Below, piece by piece: positions 1-6,511 of a stretch of 12,697 bases of DNA (position 1 is the first letter of the stretch; each line of letters opens with the position of its first letter). A model generated the notes under the pieces. That model saw only the letters and a list, made by a program, of their open reading frames with translations, was not told the DNA's origin and did not search any database. A program made the translations under genes and the position numbers. This stretch comes from an uncultured Microbacterium sp. (GTDB lineage Bacteria > Actinomycetota > Actinomycetes > Actinomycetales > Microbacteriaceae): assembly GCA_937926065.1 (NCBI GenBank), contig CALANM010000130.1, positions 1-12,697 on the forward strand, in the 5' to 3' direction.

Positions 1-489
1 CGGCAGCGGCTCGCCGCGTGCCTCCGACTCCTCGGCGAGCATGGCGGTCGTGCGGCCGATGGCATCGACGACGGCCTCCCCGCGCTCGCGCACGAGCGCC
101 GGGTCGATCTCGACCGCCGCGGCGACGTCGGCGGCGGTGCGCAGCGGATGCGAGAACACCGGACCGCGACCCGCCACGATCTCGACCTCCAGCCCGATGA
201 GGGCGAGCGGAATGACGATGTCGCTGAAGAAGATCGCGGCGTCCACCCCGTGCCGGCGCACCGGCTGCATCGTGATCTCGCTGGCGAGGGCGGGGTCGAG
301 GCACGCCTCGATCATCGTTCCCCGGCTGCGCAGCGCACGGTACTCGGGCAGCGAGCGCCCGGCCTGCCGCATGAACCACACCGGCGTGACCTCAGGGCGG
401 TCGCCTCGGAGCGCGCGCACGAGCCGCGACGAGGCGGTGCTGTGGGCGACGAGCGGATGACGGGACAGGGCGGCGTCTGAAGCGCGGAT
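1..489 (-). CDS. hemE: Uroporphyrinogen decarboxylase, N-terminal part (3' end outside window)
   Basis: HemE decarboxylates the four acetate side chains of uroporphyrinogen III to give coproporphyrinogen III in cytosolic heme synthesis. The visible ~163 residues carry the family's N-terminal signature PVWFMRQAGRSLPEYR (about residues 36-51 from position 489) and the later DAAIFFSDIVIPL block. The frame stays open to base 1, so roughly half of the usual ~350-residue protein is seen. The start is uncertain: no ATG, GTG or TTG occurs in frame between the promoter-like island and the conserved core. I place it at an ATC (489-487) because a GAGGAG ribosome-binding site (501-496) lies 6 bases upstream. 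In-frame alternatives are GTG at 549, which abuts the hemA start and lies upstream of the probable promoter, and GTG at 420, which has no ribosome-binding site and removes the usual N-terminal residues. The gene diverges from hemA. Family identity is certain; the start is not. Confidence 0.93.
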   Translation of the reverse strand, partial: MRASDAALSRHPLVAHSTASSRLVRALRGDRPEVTPVWFMRQAGRSLPEYRALRSRGTMIEACLDPALASEITMQPVRRHGVDAAIFFSDIVIPLALIGLEVEIVAGRGPVFSHPLRTAADVAAAVEIDPALVRERGEAVVDAIGRTTAMLAEESEARGEPLP

Positions 490-500
490 GATGTGCTCCT

Positions 501-542
501 CGATCGAGTTAATCGTTATACTAACCCGAGATCCGAAGGGAG
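501..542. promoter_or_regulatory. Divergent hemE/hemA promoter island with imperfect palindrome
   Basis: This is a short AT-rich island in otherwise GC-rich DNA. On the plus strand TATACT (517-522) fits a -10 box, with AAGGGAG (536-542) as ribosome-binding site 7 bases before the hemA GTG at 550. On the minus strand TAGTAT (523-518) fits a -10 box, followed by GAGGAG (501-496). Good -35 boxes are not obvious on either side. The 16 bases at 507-522 form an imperfect palindrome (5 of 8 half-site positions match) centred on CG, the usual centre of LacI-family operators. One regulator bound here would cover both -10 boxes. Promoter function is inferred from layout and operator function is speculative. 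Confidence 0.5.
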
Positions 543-549
543 CCCGCAC

Positions 550-1782
550 GTGCTCGTCTGCCTCACCGCGCATCAGCGCACCACGCCACTCGGCTCGCTC
601 GAGCGCCTGGCCGGCATGGGCGAAGAGGTGGCATCCCGCCTCAAAGAGGCGCACGACGGCATCCGGGGCGCGGTGGTCCTCTCGACCTGCAACCGCTTCG
701 AGGCGTACTTCGATCTCGCCGACGCCTCCCCCGTCCCCGCGATGGATGCCGCGATGGAACAGCTATCCGGCATGGCAGACCTCCCGTTCCGCACCGTGCG
801 CGACACGGTCGACTTCGCGCAGGGCAACCGCGTCGCCCAGCACCTGTTCTCGGTCGCGGCCGGCCTCGACTCGGTGGCCGTCGGCGAAGACGAGATCGCG
901 GGCCAGGTGCGCCGCGCCCTCGACGCCGCCCGCCGAGACGGCCTCACGACGACACCCCTCGAGCAGCTCTTCCAGCGGGCCACCGAGGCCTCGCGCGCCG
1001 TGCGAAACAGCACGCGCCTGGGCGAATCCGGACGCTCCCTCGTGCGCCTCGCCGTCGAGCTCGCCGGCTCTCGCATCGATGACTGGGCGGATGCCCGTGT
1101 GCTGCTCGTGGGCACCGGGCGCTACGCCGCCGCCTCACTGGCCGCGCTGCGCGACGTCGGCGCGCGCGACATCCGTGTGCACTCGCGCTCCGGCCGTCGC
1201 CGCTTCGCGCATCGCGAGCACCTCACGACGGTAGAGGCCGCCGACTACGCCGCCGAGGCAGCCGCCGCCGACGTCGTCGTCACATGCACGACGACCACCG
1301 ACGAATACGCCCTCGCCGCCGACGAGCACGCCGCCGCGCGGTCGGGCGCCGGCACCCCCCAGGTGATCATCGACCTCGGGATGCCGCGCAACGTCGACCC
1401 CGGCGTACGGGCGCTGCCCGGCGTCGAGCTGCTCGACCTCGAGACCATCCGCGTGCAGTCCCCCATCGACGAGAACGAGGTCATCAGCCACGCGCGCGAG
1501 ATCGTGCAGGCAGCCGCCGCCCGCCACGCCGCCGCTCACCGTGTGCACGAGGTGTCGCCGGCGGTCGTCGCACTGCGCGAGCACGTGCGCGGAGTGCTCG
1601 AGAGCGAGCTCGCGCGCGGCGCGAGCGCCGAGACGGAGGCCGCGCTCCGCCACTTCAGCGGAGTGCTGCTCCACGGACTCATCGCGCGCGGTCACAGCCT
1701 CGCTTCGAGCGGTCACGGCACCGAGTGGGCCGACGCCGTCGCGACGGTGCTCCCTGAACCCGGCCGGAAAGACCCGTCATGA
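550..1782 (+). CDS. hemA: Glutamyl-tRNA reductase
   Basis: HemA reduces glutamyl-tRNA(Glu) with NADPH to glutamate-1-semialdehyde, the first committed step of C5-pathway tetrapyrrole synthesis. The 410-residue product has the N-terminal catalytic motif STCNR with the thioester-forming cysteine at residue 47. It also has the GLDSVAVGEDEIAGQVR block (about 104-120), the nucleotide-binding turn VLLVGTGR (G188, G190), and IDLGMPRNVDP in the NADPH domain, followed by a helical C-terminal dimerisation region. The family's usual GExQI reads GEDEI here, and the glycine-rich turn lacks the usual GEMG-like continuation, so this is a divergent member. GTG at 550 is chosen because AAGGGAG lies 7 bases upstream and the protein then begins MLVCLTAHQRTTPL, as the family does; in-frame GTG 493 would add unrelated residues and lies ahead of the -10 box. 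The stop overlaps the next gene by 4 bases (ATGA). Confidence 0.95.
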   Translation: MLVCLTAHQRTTPLGSLERLAGMGEEVASRLKEAHDGIRGAVVLSTCNRFEAYFDLADASPVPAMDAAMEQLSGMADLPFRTVRDTVDFAQGNRVAQHLFSVAAGLDSVAVGEDEIAGQVRRALDAARRDGLTTTPLEQLFQRATEASRAVRNSTRLGESGRSLVRLAVELAGSRIDDWADARVLLVGTGRYAAASLAALRDVGARDIRVHSRSGRRRFAHREHLTTVEAADYAAEAAAADVVVTCTTTTDEYALAADEHAAARSGAGTPQVIIDLGMPRNVDPGVRALPGVELLDLETIRVQSPIDENEVISHAREIVQAAAARHAAAHRVHEVSPAVVALREHVRGVLESELARGASAETEAALRHFSGVLLHGLIARGHSLASSGHGTEWADAVATVLPEPGRKDPS

Positions 1783-2822
1783 CGATCGAGGCGCGTCGCG
1801 GCGCCGCGACGCAGGCGGAGCCGGTCGCGGAGGGCACGGCATCATCACCCGCCGCGAGAGGCGTCACCCTCAAGGACATCGCCCTGCGCGCGGGCGTCTC
1901 GACAGCCGCGATCAGCCAGGCGCTCAACGACCGCGGAAGCCTCAGACCCGAGACGCGGGAGCGCATCAAGGCGATCGCCGCCGAGCTCGGCTATCGCCCC
2001 AACAAGCACGCGGCGGCGCTGCGCGGCGGGCGCACCATGTCGGTCGGGTTCGTCATGGGCGACAGCACCTCCGAAGACGGCCGGCGCGCGCTCCAGCGCA
2101 CCCGCCAGCTCAACGCGCTCGTGCAGTCGTCAGCCGCCCACGGGTTCACGGTCACCGTCCTGCCCGACTCCAGACCCGACCTGCTGCCCGCCGCCCAGAT
2201 CGACGTGCTGTACTTTCCCGACCCGGCCGACGACCGCGCGCTGCTGCGTGAAGCCGCTTCCCGCGGCATCCCCGTCGTGGCAAGCGACCTGTACATCGCC
2301 GACACCCCTGGTCTCAGCATCCGCACCGGCTACAACGCCGCTGTCCGCTCGGCCCTCGCCCACCTCGAGGCGACAGGGGCTCAGCGTATCGGCCTGCTCG
2401 TCGACGAGAGCGAAGTGCCCCGCGACCAGCTCGGCGAGAGCGCCTACCTCGCCTGGACGACCGTGCGCGGACGCACGCCCATCGTCGCGCGCGTCGACGC
2501 GGGCCGCCGCAGCCTCGCGCGCCGCGTGCACGAGCTGCTCGACCGCGGAGCCGACGCCGTCTTCGCCTTCTGCGAGGAAGGCCCGGAGATCTATCTGCAG
2601 CTCGAAGCGACGTCGCTCGTCGTCCCGCGCGACGTGCAGCTCGTGGCCCTGTGCACGACCGACTGCGAGGCCAACGCCCGTCTGGGCATCACCCGCGTGT
2701 GCGTGCACCCGGAGCTGGCTGCCGAGGTCATGTTCGACAGCCTCTCGACGCTGGGCATCGGCGACGGGCCCGGCGTGGTGGACCTGCCGTGGGAGCTCCA
2801 CGGCGGATCGACCACCCGCTGA
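1779..2822 (+). CDS. LacI-family transcriptional regulator coupled to hemA, with divergent effector domain
   Basis: This is a 347-residue DNA-binding regulator. After a 28-residue leader, the LacI helix-turn-helix spans about 29-52 (VTLKDIALRAGVSTAAISQALN). A hinge helix follows at about 75-84 (NKHAAALRGG), then a periplasmic-binding-like core ending LPWELHGGSTTR. The recognition-helix residues T-A...Q differ from the other LacI in this window (H-G...R), so it should bind a different operator. The usual effector-core motifs (ASD-x-x-A-x-G and GFDD) are replaced by FCEEGPE (264-270) and ALCTTD (290-295). All four cysteines (C265, C292, C296, C308) lie in this 44-residue stretch, next to H310. 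Ligand and targets are unknown. The ATG overlaps the hemA stop (ATGA), and GGAAAG (1766-1771) lies 7 bases upstream, so it should be co-translated with hemA. The family call is firm; a heme, metal or redox role is only a hypothesis. Confidence 0.9.
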   Translation: MTIEARRGAATQAEPVAEGTASSPAARGVTLKDIALRAGVSTAAISQALNDRGSLRPETRERIKAIAAELGYRPNKHAAALRGGRTMSVGFVMGDSTSEDGRRALQRTRQLNALVQSSAAHGFTVTVLPDSRPDLLPAAQIDVLYFPDPADDRALLREAASRGIPVVASDLYIADTPGLSIRTGYNAAVRSALAHLEATGAQRIGLLVDESEVPRDQLGESAYLAWTTVRGRTPIVARVDAGRRSLARRVHELLDRGADAVFAFCEEGPEIYLQLEATSLVVPRDVQLVALCTTDCEANARLGITRVCVHPELAAEVMFDSLSTLGIGDGPGVVDLPWELHGGSTTR

Positions 2823-2826
2823 CCGA

Positions 2827-2862
2827 CGAGTCGAGCCGCAGTCCGCCAAGGCTCAGAACTCG
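2827..2862. terminator. Possible bidirectional terminator between convergent genes
   Basis: Only 30 bases separate the LacI stop from the tatD stop. Across this junction CGAG (2827-2830) and GAGCC (2833-2837) can pair with GGCTC (2850-2854) and CTCG (2859-2862), leaving an internal loop and a 12-base apical loop. There is no T-tract on either side and the stem overlaps the last tatD codons. It is a weak candidate, suggested mainly by its place between convergent genes. Confidence 0.25.
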
Positions 2863-3749
2863 CCGTAGACCTCGAGCGTGTTGCTCGCGATCTGCGCGCT
2901 CAGCTCGTCGACCTCGATCCCGAGCTCTGCCGCCATGAAGCGCAGGGTCACGGGAATGAGGTACGGCGCGTTGGGGCGCCCGCGGTGCGGAGTCGGCGTG
3001 AGGAACGGGGCGTCGGTCTCGACGAGGATCCGCTCGCGCGGCGTCACGGCGAGGGCGTCACGGAGGTTCTGGGCGTTCTTGAAGGTCACATTTCCCGCGA
3101 AGCTCAGCCAGTAGCCGCGCTCTGCCGCGACGCGAGCCATGTCGGCGTCGCCCGAGAAGCAGTGGAACACCGTGCGCTCGGGCGCCCCCACGCGGGCGAG
3201 CGTCTCGAGCACGGCGTCGTGCGCGTCGCGGTCGTGGATCTGCATCGCGATCCCGTGCTTCTTGGCCAGCGCGATGTGCGCCTCGAAGCTCTCGTGCTGC
3301 GCCGCGAGCCCGTCTTCCCCGGTGCGGAAGAAGTCGAGGCCGGTCTCGCCGACCGCGCGCACGCGGGGCTGCGCGGCGAGCTCGTCGATCACGGCGATGG
3401 CCTCGGCGAGCATGCCCCGCTCGGCATACGCGGGCGCCTCATTGGGATGGATGGCGACGGCGGCGAGCACACGGGGGTGGGATGCCGCGGCCTCGGCCGA
3501 CCAGCGGCTCGACTCGATGTCACCGCCGGCCTGGACGACGCCGATCACGCCGACCGACGCGGCGAGCTCCAGCTGCTGCTCAAGAGAGCGGGGCTCATCT
3601 CCGTCGGAGATCTCCAGGTGCGTGTGGTTGTCGTACACCGGAACCGCGAGCGGCTCGGGCAAGCCCGGCCAGCGCACATCGCGCGAGCCGTCGTTGTGAC
3701 GCTCGCGGATGTAGCCCGACGGGTCGCCCGTGCCTGTCGAGTCGCTCAT
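2853..3749 (-). CDS. tatD: TatD-family metal-dependent hydrolase (putative 3'-5' DNase)
   Basis: TatD proteins are cytosolic TIM-barrel hydrolases; studied members are Mg2+-dependent 3'-5' exonucleases with proposed roles in DNA repair or RNA quality control. The 298-residue product has the expected metal ligands in order: the NHTHLE pair H42 and H44, E135 in VGETGLDF, H172 in IHDRDA, H196 in VFHCFSGD, and D246 in VETDAPFLTP. A ~35-residue N-terminal extension precedes the barrel. The ATG at 3749 is chosen because the ORF upstream of it is the metG coding region read in another frame, and because ATG overlaps the metG stop by 4 bases (ATGA). No strong ribosome-binding site is seen, consistent with translational coupling. 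Substrate cannot be deduced from sequence. Confidence 0.93.
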   Translation of the reverse strand: MSDSTGTGDPSGYIRERHNDGSRDVRWPGLPEPLAVPVYDNHTHLEISDGDEPRSLEQQLELAASVGVIGVVQAGGDIESSRWSAEAAASHPRVLAAVAIHPNEAPAYAERGMLAEAIAVIDELAAQPRVRAVGETGLDFFRTGEDGLAAQHESFEAHIALAKKHGIAMQIHDRDAHDAVLETLARVGAPERTVFHCFSGDADMARVAAERGYWLSFAGNVTFKNAQNLRDALAVTPRERILVETDAPFLTPTPHRGRPNAPYLIPVTLRFMAAELGIEVDELSAQIASNTLEVYGEF

Positions 3750-5320
3750 GCCTGTTCGACGCGGGGGAACAGCGGGGCCAGGCCGTTGACGCTCGTGCCG
3801 GGTCGCAGGCTGCCCCACGCGCCGGCGTCGCGCAGCGGCTGATCGTGCAGGCGGCCGAGCGACTCTGCGGCGCCCAGCGCGATCCACAGCTTCTCGGTGG
3901 CCGTCGGCATGATCGGCGAGAGGAGCACGGCGAGGGCCCGAAGGCCCTCGGCGGCCGTGTACAGCACGGTGCCGAGGCGATCGCGCTGCGCCTCGTCCTT
4001 CGCGAGCGCCCACGGCTCGTTCTCGGTGATGTACCCGTTGAGGTCGTCGACGATCGTCCAGATCGCCGAGATCGCCTCGTCGGGACGGAATCGCTCCATC
4101 GCCTCGTCGGCCGCGGCGGCGGCTGCGGCCACCGTCTGCTGCACGGCGAGGTCGCGCTCGCTGTAGCCCGACGGCGGCGGGACCATGCCCTCGAAGTAGC
4201 GCTCGATCATCGCCGTCGTGCGCGAGGCGAGGTTTCCGAAGCCGTTGGCGAGCTCGGCCTGGTACCGGGCGGAGAGGTCCTCCCACGAGAACGAGCCGTC
4301 CTGGCCGAAGGCGATCGCCGACAGGAAGTAGAACCGATACGCGTCGGAGCCGAAGACGTCGGTGATCTCGGTCGGGGCGATGCCCGTGAGCTTCGACTTC
4401 GACATCTTCTCGCCGCCCACCAGCAGCCAGCCGTGCGCGAACACGCCGCGCGGCACATCGAGGCCCGCGGCCATGAGCATGGCCGGCCAGATGACGGCGT
4501 GGAACCGCAGGATGTCCTTGCCGACGACGTGGTAGGCGGGCCAGCGGCGGGCGAACTGCTCGGGGTCGGTCCCGAAGCCGACCGCCGTCGCGTAGTTGAG
4601 CAGCGCATCGACCCAGACATAGATGACGTGCGACTCGTCCCACGGCACGCGGATGCCCCAGTCGAACGCCGACCGCGAGATCGACAGGTCCTTCAGGCCG
4701 CTCTTGACGAACGAGACGACCTCGTTGCGCGCCGACTCGGGACGCACGAAGTCGGGCGCGGTCTTGTAGAGCTCGAGCAGGCGGTCCTGGAACTCGCTGA
4801 GCTTGAAGAAGTAGTTCTTCTCCTGCAGCAGCTCGAGCGGCTTCGAGTGGATGGCGCACACCTTGAGGCCCTCGAACGCGCCGGTGCCGTCGACGATCTC
4901 CGACTCGGGCTTGAACTCCTCGCAGCCCACGCAGTAGAGCGCTTCGTACTCGCCCGCGTAGATGTAGCCGCGGTCGTAGAGGGCCTGCACGAACTGCTGC
5001 ACGCGCTCTTCGTGGCGCGGCTGAGTCGTGCGGATGAAGTCGTCGTTGGCGACGTCGAGCGTCTTCAGGAGCGGGAACCACGACTCCTGCACCAGCTTGT
5101 CGACCCACTCCTGGGGCGTGACCCCATTGGCGGCGGCGGCCCGGAGCATCTTCTGGCCGTGCTCGTCGGTGCCCGTCAGCATCCAGGTGTCGTCGCCCGC
5201 CTGACGGTGCCACCGCGCGAGGGTGTCGACGGCCACCGTGGTGTACCCGTGCCCGATGTGCGGAAGATCGCTCGGGTAGTAGATGGGGGTCGTGATGTAG
5301 AAGGAACGGCCGTTGCTCAC
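3746..5320 (-). CDS. metG: Methionyl-tRNA synthetase
   Basis: This enzyme charges tRNA(Met) with methionine using ATP, for initiation and elongation. It is a 524-residue class I synthetase with the HIGH signature at 21-24 and the KMSKS signature at 305-309. Between them is a connective-peptide zinc knuckle with C130, C133, C155 and H158 (YCVGCEEF...VCAIH). A helical anticodon-binding domain fills about 370-500. The length fits the short form without the C-terminal tRNA-binding extension. The start is GTG (5320-5318), giving MSNGRSFYITTPIYYPSD, which matches the normal N-terminus. No ribosome-binding site precedes it; TAGAAT (5332-5327) ends 6 bases upstream, so the mRNA may begin at the GTG. 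tatD follows with a 4-base overlap, a common actinobacterial pairing. Confidence 0.97.
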   Translation of the reverse strand: MSNGRSFYITTPIYYPSDLPHIGHGYTTVAVDTLARWHRQAGDDTWMLTGTDEHGQKMLRAAAANGVTPQEWVDKLVQESWFPLLKTLDVANDDFIRTTQPRHEERVQQFVQALYDRGYIYAGEYEALYCVGCEEFKPESEIVDGTGAFEGLKVCAIHSKPLELLQEKNYFFKLSEFQDRLLELYKTAPDFVRPESARNEVVSFVKSGLKDLSISRSAFDWGIRVPWDESHVIYVWVDALLNYATAVGFGTDPEQFARRWPAYHVVGKDILRFHAVIWPAMLMAAGLDVPRGVFAHGWLLVGGEKMSKSKLTGIAPTEITDVFGSDAYRFYFLSAIAFGQDGSFSWEDLSARYQAELANGFGNLASRTTAMIERYFEGMVPPPSGYSERDLAVQQTVAAAAAAADEAMERFRPDEAISAIWTIVDDLNGYITENEPWALAKDEAQRDRLGTVLYTAAEGLRALAVLLSPIMPTATEKLWIALGAAESLGRLHDQPLRDAGAWGSLRPGTSVNGLAPLFPRVEQA

Positions 5321-5326
5321 CCGAGA

Positions 5327-5332
5327 ATTCTA
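5327..5332 (-). promoter_or_regulatory. Probable -10 box of a leaderless metG-tatD promoter
   Basis: TAGAAT on the minus strand fits the actinobacterial TAnnnT -10 consensus. Six bases separate it from the metG GTG, so a start at the usual 7-base distance falls on the G of GTG. No clear -35 box is visible. The absence of any purine-rich ribosome-binding site before this GTG supports leaderless initiation. Confidence 0.55.
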
Positions 5333-5372
5333 GTCAGCCGGATGCGTGCCGACTCGCGTGTGACGACCGGGC

Positions 5373-6386
5373 TCAGGCTGTCTCGCGGATGACGAGGGTC
5401 GTGGGCAGCACGACCGCCTCGCGGGGCCTGCCGGCGATGACGTCGAGCACCATGTCGACCATGGTGCTCGAGATCTCGGCCCACGGCTGGCGCACGGTCG
5501 TCAGAGGCGGGTCGTGGATCTCCGCGAGGCCGGAGTCGTCGAAGCCTGCGACGGCGATGTCGTCGGGAACGCGTCTGCCCGCGCGGCGCAGCGCCGCGAT
5601 CGCGCCGACGGCCATGACGTCGGATGCCGCGAAGACGGCGTCGATGTCGGGGGCCCGCTCGAGCAGTCGCGTCATGGCGGCGTCGCCGGTGGCCTGCTCG
5701 TAGCTCCCCTGCTCCACGAGGTCGGGGTCGAACAGGTCGCCCATCTCCTCGCGGAAGCCGACGAGGCGGAACCGGCCGCCGGGAGTGTCGTTGGGGCCGG
5801 TGATGAGCGCGATGCGGCGATGGCCCTTGTCGAGCAGGTAGCGCGTCATGAGGCGCGCCGACCCGGCCTCGTCGACCGAGACGTTGGGCACGGATGCCGC
5901 ATCGCCGAGGGGGATGCCGGTGCAGACCGTGGGGACGCCGGCGGCGACGAGCGAGGCGAGCAGCGAGTCGGACTCGTGCGACGAGACGAGCAGGACGCCG
6001 TCGACATGGCCGGCGCGCACATAGCGCTCGACGTTGGCCTGTTCCTGCGTCGTGTCGGCGATCAGCAGCACGAGGGTCATGGAGCGCTCGGCGAGCGCTT
6101 CGGTGGCGCCGCGCAGCAGGAGCGCGAAGGTCGGGTCGGAGAAGAGCAGGTGCTGGGGCTCGGTCAGCAGGAACGCGAGCGAGTTGGCGCGGCCGGTCGC
6201 GAGCATGCGCGCGGCGTGGTTGGCGGTGTAGCCGGTCTCGACGATGGCGCGCTCGACGGCGGCGCGGGCCTCGGGCGACACCCAGTGGCCGCCGTTGATG
6301 ACGCGCGACACGGTGCCGTGCGAGACGCCGGCGACGGCCGCGACATCGCGGATCGTCGGCTTCCGAGGGTGACCTGCTGATGCCAT
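5373..6386 (-). CDS. LacI-family repressor of the adjacent galactoside locus
   Basis: This is a 337-residue sugar-responsive repressor. The helix-turn-helix is at about 11-33 (TIRDVAAVAGVSHGTVSRVINGG) and the hinge helix at about 56-66 (NHAARMLATGR). The periplasmic-binding-like effector domain keeps the standard motifs VFAASDVMAVGA (251-262), VAGFDDSG (279-286) and PPLTTVRQP (293-301). The ATG at 6386 is chosen because it gives a normal LacI length and N-terminus; an extension to 6455 would cross the upstream operator. TAAAGT (6399-6394) lies 7 bases before the ATG, so the transcript may be leaderless. It diverges from the GH42 gene and the shared intergenic region holds two copies of a CG-centred palindrome. 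Control of the galactoside operon, relieved by galactose or a galactoside, is inferred from position; it resembles GanR or CebR in role. Confidence 0.92.
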   Translation of the reverse strand: MASAGHPRKPTIRDVAAVAGVSHGTVSRVINGGHWVSPEARAAVERAIVETGYTANHAARMLATGRANSLAFLLTEPQHLLFSDPTFALLLRGATEALAERSMTLVLLIADTTQEQANVERYVRAGHVDGVLLVSSHESDSLLASLVAAGVPTVCTGIPLGDAASVPNVSVDEAGSARLMTRYLLDKGHRRIALITGPNDTPGGRFRLVGFREEMGDLFDPDLVEQGSYEQATGDAAMTRLLERAPDIDAVFAASDVMAVGAIAALRRAGRRVPDDIAVAGFDDSGLAEIHDPPLTTVRQPWAEISSTMVDMVLDVIAGRPREAVVLPTTLVIRETA

Positions 6387-6393
6387 CCTCGTG

Positions 6394-6399
6394 ACTTTA
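6394..6399 (-). promoter_or_regulatory. Probable -10 box of the LacI repressor gene
   Basis: TAAAGT on the minus strand fits TAnnnT and ends 7 bases before the ATG at 6386, placing the transcript start at or next to the start codon. GAGG touches the ATG directly, too close for a normal ribosome-binding site. No good -35 box is seen. Confidence 0.4.
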
Positions 6400-6440
6400 C
6401 CGCGTCGGCCGGTCGGCACTGCGCACGCCGGACACGTGTT

Positions 6441-6457
6441 GCTGGGACCGGTCACAG
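6441..6457. promoter_or_regulatory. LacI-type operator 1
   Basis: This is the first copy of a 17-base perfect direct repeat, GCTGGGACCGGTCACAG. Its core TGGGACCGGTCACA is a near-palindrome (TGnGACCGGTCnCA) centred on CG, the hallmark of LacI-family operators, and resembles the published CebR site TGGGAGCGCTCCCA. It lies between the two divergent starts, about 60 bases upstream of the repressor ATG and upstream of the GH42 promoter, so it can serve autoregulation and looping with operator 2. Confidence 0.82.
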
Positions 6458-6495
6458 TTTCGTAACGAACGGCAGTTCCTGACGCTCGCCGCCTC

Positions 6496-6501
6496 TACAC
6501 T
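6496..6501 (+). promoter_or_regulatory. Probable -10 box of the galactoside operon
   Basis: TACACT is the best -10-like hexamer between the two operators. It would put the transcript start near 6508, just before operator 2. The -35 region (around 6473-6481, CAGTTCCTG) is weak. The predicted leader is about 63 bases, and GAGGA (6557-6561) lies 9 bases before the GH42 ATG. Confidence 0.45.
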
Positions 6502-6511
6502 CGGTGCCACG

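Noticed and set aside
488..549. Earlier hemA starts at ATG 488 (another frame) or GTG 493 (in frame)
   Set aside because: The added residues are unlike any GluTR N-terminus, no ribosome-binding site precedes them, and they lie ahead of the probable -10 box. GTG 550 has a good site and a family-like N-terminus.
3750..5213. A 786-residue minus-strand frame in which TatD would have a very long N-terminal extension
   Set aside because: The extra part is arginine/proline/alanine-rich out-of-frame reading of metG, which is clearly coding in its own frame. The TatD start is fixed by its ATGA overlap with the metG stop.
3482..5392. A 636-codon plus-strand open frame antisense to metG and tatD
   Set aside because: High GC produces long antisense frames. 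The composition is low-complexity and no domain is recognisable.
6443..6456. Reading the repeated operator as a CRP/GlxR-type site
   Set aside because: The half-sites TGnGA and TCACA are separated by 4 bases, not the 6 required for CRP-type sites. The CG-centred symmetry and the adjacent LacI gene fit better.
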